DNA from: Mesocentrotus franciscanus
Lineage: Eukaryota > Echinodermata > Echinoidea > Camarodonta > Strongylocentrotidae
Direction of reading: 5' to 3'
Length of the DNA stretch: 64,000 nucleotides
NCBI GenBank assembly: GCA_037976565.1
Contig: CP137674.1
Location: 6,739,789 to 6,803,788, forward strand
Program-made: the position numbers and the translations under genes
The notes under the pieces: model-generated
What the model was told of the DNA's origin: nothing
Seen by the model: only the letters and a program-made list of their open reading frames with translations
The model's database searches: none
In this document: positions 12,966 through 24,100 of the stretch, piece after piece
Layout: every line of letters begins with the position of its first letter
How positions within the stretch are numbered: the first letter of the stretch is position 1

Positions 12966-14545
12966 AGGTATCCAAATTTGCTATGATTTTTTTTTAACAG
13001 AATCAGAGTCAACCTCGTCAAATTAAAATAAATTAGCAGAACTACTAGGACCTTCATTACCGGTCTGAACAATGGGAGGAAGATCTTCATCACTCAGAAA
13101 GTCACTATTACATTCCAAGTCATTGGTATTAATTTCAATTAGGTAGTCATTGAATGCATCATTGATACTGATATCACTGTCATAAGATTGAGTATTCAGA
13201 TAAAGAGTTCTTGGTGATTCCCTCTGCATTTTGGGTATAAGTGAACGCAGATATTTCCACATACCTTTAGGATCCCCTTGATTATTTCTTATTTCTGTTT
13301 TAAAGTACCCACTTTTACTTCGTTTAAGAGAATAGTTTACTTTATTTCTCAAGGAATGTACTCAGACCAAAGTTTATCACATTCATTCTTTGCTTGTAAA
13401 TTTTCACTGTTAGCATTACGTCTGATACATACAAATCTATTGTTAACTTTATCACGCCTGGCCATTAATGCACGAAGATCAACGTTTATCCAGGAAACAG
13501 ATTCATTCCGAACCCTTAACTGTTTTTTCGGGGCAATAGCATTAACAATGTCCATAAACAACCATTTCCATTCATACAAATATGTATTGACATTAACATT
13601 TGGTCCGTCTGCAACATTCGATTGGTTCAAAGGGGTTTTGGATAATAATAATTTGAACTCTTTATTATCAAAGTGTTTGAATGATCTAAACTGGATTATT
13701 GTATGAACACAATTTGATTTGTAATTTACGTATTGCGTAAACCAAGTAATGATCACTAAGTGAAGTGTGAACACATCCATGCTCGGCAATATTTTCAACT
13801 CTTGATGTAAACACAGTATCAATCAATCAATGTTTCAGATCTGTTCGTCACACGAGTAGGCGATGTGATAATTTGAGTCAAATTGAAAGACTTCAAGATA
13901 AATTCAAGTTTACAAGAGTTACTTGAATCATGGAAATTGAGATAATCACAATTTAAGTCACCTAAAATAAGTAATTCAATGACAGCAGTATGTGAACAAT
14001 TTATTCTCTCTTTTTATATGTTTTGCAATATATCATAAAATGAAACATCGCAAGAGGGTGGTCTATAAATACAAACTATAATACAACTTTTTTGATAAGG
14101 TAGGTGAACCTTTAAGCATATCATTTCAATTGAGGGATCTTCAAATTCATGTTTTCTAAAATAAGTAATTTTATCAGAAACGTATATGGCCACGCCACCA
14201 CCGATCCGTGTTCTATCTTTGCGCTCAATACGTAGACCGTCAATGAGCAATTCCTCATTGGTGATTGTGCCGTCACAAAAAGTTTCATTCAAACATAATA
14301 TATCAACAGAGTTGTTTGATAATAAATAGCGGAGAGAGTCCACCTTGTTCACTAATCCTCGTACATTTAAAAGAAGGAGATTTGTTTTTTTAATAAGAAC
14401 TGGAATTTTACCGTCTGTATAAAGGGAAAGTACTTTACTGTCAAGATTAGTTTCTTTATCTGAGTTTACTGCATTGGCATTCAAGTTCCAATTATCTATG
14501 CAGGTCACTGCTGATTGGAAGTTGCTCAATTTTTCACCAGAAATG
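12966..14545 (-). mobile_element. LINE fragment, minus strand (endonuclease and linker, no RT)
   Basis: 14014-14529 (minus) encodes an APE endonuclease N-terminal half: NVRGLVNKVDSLRYLL, DILCLNETFCD and IGGGVAIYVSDK. It continues in other frames through 13349-13822 (linker with RALMARRDKVNNRF) and 13023-13352 (KTEIRNNQGDPKGMWKYLRS). This is the normal order on the way to an RT domain, but the RT itself is missing. Several frame shifts and stops make it a dead copy. It abuts the plus-strand LINE at about 12965. Confidence 0.75.
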
Positions 14546-14779
14546 CGTTACACGTATTTGCTTTCACTAAGACAACATGTCGATCTCTGCTCGAATCTCC
14601 CTACTTCTAGCAACATCAGGCCAGACTTCCCCTTTAAGTTGAAGATACGTCTTCCATATGAAATGAATATTTGCTGCTGTTTTTCTAATTAAATATACTT
14701 CACTAAATGCTGATGAGTTTAATTAATAAAAAAGAAGCAGATCTTGACCTATATAAACAGGCTGGATTCAAACCTTTTT

Positions 14780-14975
14780 AACCGTTGCCCCACGCCTATG
14801 GAATAACTCCCTGCATTTCTAAGAAATAATACTTCACTTGTCTTCTTCAAAAAACATCTGAAATCATACCTCTACAATTAATTATTCTTATTTTGTTGAT
14901 TGACTAAGGACCAGCGCCTTGTATCCTCTGGAAAAATCTACTATATAAATCCATCTGTTATATATTATCATTATT
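14780..14975 (+). mobile_element. 3' end of a LINE, plus strand
   Basis: Contains the 'cacgcctatggaataactcc...' (APRLWNNS-like) C-terminal phrase and then 'agcgccttgtat...ctatataaatcc', running into an ATTATT-rich tail. This is the usual 3' end of CR1/L2-like elements. The upstream part is absent. Confidence 0.55.
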
Positions 14976-15069
14976 GTTATCATTATAGTTAATATTGGCA
15001 TTATTGTTATATTACAAATAATTGTATCGTAATTACATCATCAGTTTCTTTTTTTTCAATCCCAGTGGC

Positions 15070-15172
15070 ATGAACGGAATGAAAATGACGAAGTGTTTCG
15101 GAAAAACTCACTCAGTTGTCCAGCTTCCCCTCATTCTTTGGATGACATCCCTCATCCACATTGCAGTTGGGG
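15070..15172 (+). CDS. Exon encoding start codon and signal peptide
   Basis: ATG at 15070 opens 34 codons: a short basic N-terminus ([15 protein letters not shown]) and then a hydrophobic run ([17 protein letters not shown]), a good secretory signal. It ends at donor G|GTAAGT (15173) in phase 1, and the leftover G pairs with GG at 15172/20760 to complete a Gly codon. The sequence before the ATG (poly-T tract, then CAATCCCAG at about 15049-15066) is a strong acceptor. A 5' UTR exon therefore probably lies upstream, though I cannot locate it. The next exon is 5.6 kb away, across an intron holding a Harbinger transposon. Confidence 0.7.
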
Positions 15173-18100
15173 GTAAGTAACATTGAATAAACGTATACCG
15201 GTTACGATTTTATCTGTTTATCAATGTTTATAGGCCTAGACTTTGGGGGAAATTTAAATGTTCATCTATCACCGTCTACTATGTATTCCACATACACATG
15301 AATGAAATGTTAAGAAAATGACATAGCCTAAATTGGAGTAAAAAAGGAGTAGTTTAAAGATTTTCTACTTGCTTGCATTTTTTTAAAGCAGATTATGTTA
15401 TTGTGGTTTTTTGTTCATTATCCTGTAATTGGTCGTGTAGGTCTAATGTATAGGCACAAGGTTTACAATGAATGTACTCGTAGACTTAGATTGACATTTG
15501 GTACATTGATATGATATTAATTTACGGTACGTAAGTTTCAGTATGCATTATAATAATAATAATAGTTCAGTTCTTGTATAGCGCGTAATACGTTATGAAA
15601 TAACATCTCTATGCGCTTACAAAGAGCTTTGGACATGAATAACCTAGCTTTAGCTCCGGCAGCCGTTATTAGCGCACAGTGCATGTATATGTGCTGCGGG
15701 ATTTAATGGAGTTTTGTGTTGTAGAGGTATGGGAATGTATCTACATTGTAACATACGTTAAGTGCTATTGCGTATCAGGACAATTATCCCCTGGACAATC
15801 AGCCCCCGGTAAATTACCCCCCAGAAAACTACCCCCAAGGACAACACCCCCCCCCCCTTCGTAAAATTACCCCCCTTGGACAATTACTCCCTCGGACAAT
15901 TACCCCCACCCCTTGAAAATTATCCCTTACGACAATTACCCCACCCCCGAGTGAAACCAAGGACAATTACCCCCGTTCACTAAAGGGAAGTCTGCCCTGA
16001 TAATAAGTTGGTTTTTAAAAAAGCATAATTTTTTCGGGGGTAATAGTTCTCGGGGGGTGATTGTCCAAGGGGGTAATTTTCAGGAGGGGGGGGGTAATTT
16101 TCCCGGGGGTAATTGTCCTCGGGGGATGGTTTTCCTCGGGGGGTAATTTTCCGGGGGTAATTTTCGGAGGGCAAATGTCCTTGGGGGTGAATTGTCCCGC
16201 TCGAAATTGGCCGGGGTTGATTGCCCAGGGGTTAATTATCCTAGAACCTGGAAGCCTATGTACCATAATAACAAAACAAAAAACATAAATATAAGTATGT
16301 GCTAAAGTAAGTCTTCTGGGGGAGAAATATACCACACTGTACTGGTAATTAAGGTAATATTCCTATGAGATTTAGACTTAATTTCAAGCCTAAAGCATAT
16401 TAACTTGAAGTAAGCTGATATTAACAATGTTTGCTTTACTCGCCCGACTTGAACTTACGTCATCAGATGGCGGTCGCAAACCGATCATCCATCCCTGCCT
16501 TAACTATTCGAGTAAACAAGTGAACGACCACGATAGATCATTTTCGTTTTTCGCTGTATCCTTCATTCAGATTACCTCATCCATCTTTGCCTATAGCCAA
16601 GGCAAGGTTATTACTTGATCATCAGCGAACAGCCATATTGATTGCTTTGTTATATTAATTGATGGCGTAGCGTGTGTGTGCGTGTTTGTGCGTGTATTTG
16701 TACAAATCTCTTGACGTGTAGATATTTATTGAAGACATGGTTGGCAGCACATGTCGACCAAATAAATGTCTTAAATATTATCAAATATTAAACACTACTT
16801 GCATGGGAATTCAAGGGAGGGAAGTGGGCGACGTGCATGCGTGCTGCCCAATTATATTGAATTCTCTTTTTGGCTCCAGATGCAAGATTTATCTACGTAA
16901 CTACTGACCGAGTCACACCTTTGCGTATGTTGCTGCGTATTGCTGCGCTATGCGGGGTATATCAATACGCAGCCGTGCCCAGCAATACGTGGCCAATTTG
17001 AAGGTAGCAGTCACACTGCGTATATAGCTCGTAGGTAGCTCGTATGCCGCTCGTACAAAGACTGCCTACGGTTGCCTATGGTTGCCTATGACCCCGCTAT
17101 AGCTCGCTGTTGCTCATAGCAGTACGATTCAATAAACAGTTTGCTCGCCACGTTGCGTATGTAGCTCGTTCTTTGCTCGTTTACTGCTCGCTAGCTGCTC
17201 GCACCAGTTGGTCTCGATGCGTCTCACTGCGTGTTCGCTCGCTTTCGCTCGTCTGTTGTTCGTAATAGTGCGTACCAGCTCGCGCTACAGCGTACCAGCT
17301 CGCTCAGGCCGCGGCGGTGTATACATGTAAATGCTAGTCATTCTGCGGGACTGGGCATAAACATCTTAGCTGCTGAAGATTCTACATCTACAAGAAAAAT
17401 AAATCTGATGACAACTATGGCCCTGCAGCAGAGCTCTGCCTTGCAAAAGCTTAATCTTTTGGTTCAGCTGGAAGAAGAGGCAAATGATGATTATGAGCAA
17501 CGGGAACTGCTGCTTGAGCTGCAACAAAGTTTCCCTCGGAGTTGTTGGGTGCGGTCATGGATCTGCCGGAGGAAGAACCAGGGTCAATTCGACCAACTGA
17601 TGAGGGAGCTGGAAGACGAGGACCAAGAGGGATTCACGAAATTTTTGAGGGTAACCCCTGCAATGTTTAAAGAGTTAGAGCAGATACTACATGGAAGGCT
17701 GGAGAAGCAGGGCACCTTTTTCAGGGAAGCCTTCTCGCCCGCGCTGAAGCTGGCCATCACCCTTAGACACCTGGCTACGGGTGACAGCTACATGACACTC
17801 ATGTATAGCTTCAGGGTAGCCCACAATACCATTTCACTCCTAGTACGTGAGGTATGCACTGCCATCATTGAGGAATATGGTGACGACCTGGTGAGGTGCC
17901 CTACCAGCCCACAGAAATGGAAAGCAGTCGCACAGGGCTTCGAAGACCGCTGGAATTCCCCCATACCATTGATGCTTTGGACGGAAAGCATGTTGCAATC
18001 AAGTGCCCCGAGAATAGTGGGTCAATAATTTACAACTACAAGGGTTTCTACTCTATTGTACTCATGGCCCTGGTCGACGCCAAGTACAAGTTTTTGTGGG

Positions 18101-21100
18101 TAGATGTCGGATACGAAGGCTCTACCTCTGATGCACAGCTCTTCAACTCGTTTGAACTAAAACAACGCCTTGAATCTGAAACCCTTGGAGTGCCTCCACC
18201 AGAGCCCATGCCCAACGATGATGAAGACACCCCTACTTCTTTGTGGCAGACGAGGTATTCGCCCTGAGGACATGGCTAATGAAGCCGTATGCAAGGACGG
18301 CTATGGCTAGACAAGAGAGAATTTACAACTACCGGCTGTCCCGGGCAAGGAGAGTGGTGGAGAATGCTTTCGGCATTCTTGCCAACCGATTTCAGTGCCT
18401 GCTAACCACTCTCCGACAAACCCCTTCAACCGTCAGGACCATGGTACAGGCATGTATATGCCTGCACAACTTGATGAGAACCCGCTACCCTTCCATCCAG
18501 AATTCAGTCTTGGACAGGGAGGACGCCGAGCATAACATAGTGCCTGGTTCCTGACGAGGAGAGCAGACCCTAGCTGAACAGCCGGCTAGAGGTCGCTCGT
18601 CTACTCAGGCAGCTCAGGCCCAAAGGAATTTAATCAAGGCCTACTACAACAGCCATTCTGGTTCTGTTCCCTGGCAGGAGTCAAAGATTTAAATGTTGGA
18701 GTCATGCAGGCCAGATGCTCTGGATATCACCACCCCAACCCCTCGGCATTGACGACATTGAAACTACTTCTTCTTGTTCAGTAGTTGTTTCTTCTTCAAA
18801 TGTTGACTGCGGTATAGCGCCCCTTCCTGCCTTTTATTGCCGATATGCAGCGCATAGGCAAGTAATCGCAGTGATAGCGAGCTAAAGCGAGCGGCAACCA
18901 GCGACAGCGAGCTAAAGCGAACGGCGTACGAGCTAGACTCGCAGCGTAGCGAGCGGCAATTACAAGGGTTCTTCCTGCTGCGAGCGGTGTGCGAGCCACA
19001 GCGCAACAATACGCGCAATCATGCCAACGACAACGAGCTAAAGCGGGGTCAATCTTGCAGGAAACGCAGCTATAGGCAGTGACACGCGCTTCGAAAAAGA
19101 GGTGCGTATGATTGCGTATACCTGCGCTAAGCCACTCGCTATCGCTCGCATTCACTGGTTGCCACTCGTATCCGCACGTTGGCGATTTGACCTTGCGTTT
19201 GCTTGCGATAGTTTAGAAAATTTTAAAACTAGCGAGCGACTAACGCTAGTCTGCGTATTGAGTACGTAGTGAGCACGGTTTATTGCGCACCATTGGGTAT
19301 GACTGCCTATGTCTGCGTTCGGGTAATACGCAGCAATACGCAAGCCAAATACGCAAAGGTGTGACTCAGGCATTAGGACCTTGCATAACATAGGGACACA
19401 TTTTAGTTTGCCTTGATAATAGTCTCGTCCCCCTTTTCACAGATTGATTTTTTTTTTCTTCAGATAATTATAATCTTTATCACTCCCATTATTTTGAAAA
19501 TTGAAACCAAATCGAACTGTGTGTCAGAATATGCGTGCCTTAATTTAGAATCACGACGAAGCGAATCCATCAATAAACTTGAAATGTCAAGTAAATGTGT
19601 GGTACTTTTCAACAACCCCTCCCCGTCATCCATTCAAACATTGAAGGAAGAACAGGTTCATTTGACATCTAACATTCGTTTGCTTCATATTTGATCAAAG
19701 TAGCCTTGAAGTTCTTGGGTTGATGCCATCCCCCAAACCATATTTCATCACCAAGTATTTAAGTGTCATCATATCTTGTCAATAGGATGTCGATATGAAG
19801 AACTTTGCTTGCAAATATTCTTAATAACTAATCTCAATTCAATTTTTAAGTATTCATTTTTACGGCAACGGCGCTGGAAGGTTATTTGGTGTTTTAGAAA
19901 TAATATGTAAATACAGGTGCAAAGTGAGAGCATTGTGTAATATATTATACAGAATACAACAAAATACTGTTTTAGTAATTGCTTCGCAACAACGATTTAA
20001 CAAAAGTTTTGAAAGAATATATGGACTTCAAGTTACGAAGGTCAAGAGAAGTGAGTTCCAAATATCCGGACCAGAGTGTCCAATTCATTTCATAGCAATT
20101 GCAGTTCTAGGATTAAGTGATATGTATTTGATTGCCTTGTAGGGTATAGATGGATAAGCTACCAAAGTTGGTTACACTTTCTTTTTTATACGCACTGTAT
20201 ATTTGCAAAATTGTGCAAATTTGTGTATGCCCTCATTAACGGTATGCTATGTGTAAGATTCAATTTGTTACTGCTGTTGTTGATTATGAATACTGAAACC
20301 TCCAAATCCCTTAAGTTGCCAACATAGTTATATAATTTCTTTATATTGTTATCTTTTGATGATTACGTAATATGACAGCACAGAATACTTCCGTTCCTAC
20401 AAGGTTATCTATATTTGCATTTTCTCCTAGACTTAAAAAAAAAGTCCCAATGGCCACTATCGTGCAATTTTTAGAAAGTAAACACGGAATAAATGTTGTA
20501 TTAATACAGGAGCTAGATATCAGTGTCTCGAATGTGACGACCTTCCATTAATGTGACAGATTCCATTGCCAATGCGTACATGACGTATATACGAAAATAG
20601 AACGTTGCAACAGCTTTGTGCTTTATGCAATTAAGATGGTTATTCTTAACTGTCCCATATTCTTGATCAATGGCTACCATATTGATGACACCTCGTTGAT
20701 CTTCCCTTCTCTTGAGATTGTGTAGATTATAAATTATACTTTATTTGGGTTTACATTAGGGTTTTATGCAATTAAGATGGTTATTCTTAACTGTCCCATA
20801 TTCTTGATCAATGATAACACCTCATTGATCTTCCCTTCTCATTTCGAATACACAGTTGTACCTGTAGCACCGTCTGGAGCCGACAATCTCGGTAGAGAAT
20901 TCGTGTTTGCCATCCCGCCAAATTACGTCGGAGATCAGAACCAACCTACGATCGGCATCGTTGTGGAGGCCATTTCAACCAACGTCATTTCCGTTATGGT
21001 CAATGTGCCGTTGAGGAGTATGGTTTTCAATTTCACCCTTGAACCCGGATCAGCACCCTATGATCTCGTGCTTTCTTCTGACCTTGCCACGACTGGGGTA

Positions 21101-24100
21101 GCAAGGGTAACGAACGCTACCGTTGTGGTGAGGTCCGATCAAGATGTCTCAGTGACGGCTTACAATATCAAACCTTATACCATGGCAATGTTCACTGTGA
21201 TACCGACCAAGCATATGGGTAATGAATACTTTATCGCGACCCTTACGCAACCAAGTGGGGGTGTTGTTCTAATGTCTGCATTTAACGAACCGACTGAAGT
21301 AAAAATAGAATTGACCGGTAGAGTTGAATTTCGTGGTGAATGGCATTCACCGGGAAGTGTTATTATATGTACCTTGAGACCCTATGAAACATTACAACTT
21401 GAACCACTGCATGACGATATCATTGGAACAAGAATTACCGCCAATACGTCGATCGCAGTGACTATCGGTGGCATTTGTTCAAACGTTCCTGATGGCGTTC
21501 CGCGTTGCGATCACATCGCCGAACAGCTAGTTTCATTTGATCGTTGGGGACGTTCATTTTTACTAAGCCCGTTCGTCAATCGATTGTCCGGATATCAATT
21601 CCAAGTTGTTGCCGGGAGAAACAATACAAGGGTATCATTGGGGACTCACGAAATAGACTTGAACATGGGGGAGCACTATCTAGGAGATATGGCCAATCAG
21701 AGCATGACTTCAATATCAGCGACAAAACCAGTTATGGTGATGCAGTACTCGAAAGGTAGGGACACAGACGGTAAGGCGGGAGATCCAGCCATGCTATTAG
21801 TCACTCCTTGGGAGCAATATGTATCGCGTGTGGAATTTCCTGTGTTAAACTTCTCCGCAGCAGTGATCTCCACAGTCTATATCGGTGTGATATCTGAATG
21901 CAATGCGACTCATAACATCGTGTTCGGCAACTACAAGTACGAAGAGGTAAGATGTTTAGTCCCTTTTTAGTTCAATTCTACATACATTGTCTCTGCAGAG
22001 GAACCTACATACATTGTCTCTGCAGAGGAACCTACATACATTGTCTCTGCAGAGGAACGGGAAAGTTAGTCAGAGAGCTAGTTCCCTTGCCCAAACCCTT
22101 CAGGACTACCACTCCAGGCACACCGACGAGACTAACCAACACCAGACTGACAATAATGTATACAGAACAGGGTTTTTTCCTCCTTACCTTTTCAGAGGGA
22201 CTTTATTATTCCATTTCAAAATACATACAGACTATTTACAAAACAATTAAAATGAAATATATGAATTATATACAAGATCAACATAATTCCTTAAAAGGGC
22301 CATTATAACATTTCTATTACTTTCTTAACTTCTTCATTATCGAAGTATTTCATACTTTCTTTTTATTTCAAATAATATTTCAATGATGAAATAAAATTAT
22401 TTATTTACCTCTTTGGATTGGTTTGCACTTCCCAAAGTTCCGCTTTACGTTATCTTTGTATATAACAAGTTGTGCATAATTTATCAAGAAATTAAGTAAA
22501 GTAAATTTTCTGTTATTTATTTTATATCCAATCAATAACATTTTCATTTCAATTTCAAAGTCTGTTTTAAAATTGAAATATATAATTCTTGGATAATTTT
22601 CAGAAAACTCTTATCTTCTTGCAATGAAATATAAAATGCTCAATATAATAGTTTCTTTTTCAAGACAAGTTTTACATTTGTTAGACTGTACGATTTTCGA
22701 TATAAAGAGATTATCTTTAGAGAGCAATACCATATGAATTAATTTTAAATTATATTGTTTGATAAAAATTGTCTCTTATCTTATTAAATTTGAACTGAAA
22801 TATATCTTTCCAAACAAATGTTTCTGGTAGGCCTAAAATATTTTGCCAAAAACAGAAACCAACTTTCTCTTTTTTCTTTTCTAACAATAAATTATAGTAA
22901 CTTTTCGCTATAGTACATTCAACGTTTATAACATCTAAAAGTTGTCTCAATGTCCCAACAGAGTTTACTTTAGAAAGAATAGCCACGCAATGGTCGGTTG
23001 GAGTAGATTCGGCGGTATGACTGAGGTATAACAGCTAGTACCCTGATTACATTTCCCCGTAACGAGAATATATTATGTTTTAATTGCTCGTATAAATATC
23101 CTCCTCCCTTTTTTTTGTAAAAATTTCTTTAAATGCATCTTTTTCAATCCGCATGTTTGCTCCTTTTCTACCTACAAATTTCGATTAAAAACACGATAAT
23201 GAATAACGGAAGATTATTTCACCTTTGTGATCTTTCCCGTATTGTTTAAGGTTGGGTGTTTTTCATATTTACTCAACTAATAGGTACCATGGCTCATCGA
23301 GTACTATCTCGTCACCAGCGACAACCGACTGATTTGTAATCGTTGGGTGACCATAGAGGAAGGTAGTCACGTACTGAAAGGCGAATCAGCTACGCAAGTA
23401 ACAGGTGCAGCAGAGACAGTATTCACCGCTGTGGTTTACGGAGTTGGAGAGCGTATCGCTTACCTGTACAATGCAGGTTTTGGTCTGCAGCCACAAACGT
23501 GCACCGCTCTAAGTTCTGACCCAACATACAAGGAGATGGAAGTGCCGTGTGCAAGTCAGCGAAGAAGTAGGTCACGGTGTCTTAAAACGATCTATTCAAC
23601 TGTAGACTCTATTCACCCCTGCAAATTACCTGGGGTGGTTCATCAAGCCTTAACATTGATCGTATACGGCAATCCAACCCTTGTAATAAATCCATTTGAA
23701 TGTTTTTGTTTTTCTCCTAAATGCCTCCATCCTTGAGGCACCGTATCAGGACAATTAACCCTGGACAATCAGCCCCAGGAGCTAGATATCAATAGGGACT
23801 TTTAGATTTGCACGTCGACGTAGTGGACTGCCACGTGTGCCATTCTTTCAAGGCACTGGCCCGTGCACGGCAGTGCCTTAAAAAGACGTCACATTACCTT
23901 AAAAGGATGTCACCGTGGCAGTCCACGTTCTCGTCGTGTAAAATCTAAAAGTCCCTAGTGTCTCGAATGTGACGACCTTCCATTAATGTGACAGATTCCA
24001 TTGCCAATGCGTACATGACGTATATACGGAAATAGAACGTTGCAACAGCTTTGTTGTAAAAATAAATTAAAATTAGCAGTCTTCATGTTCAGATCCATGC

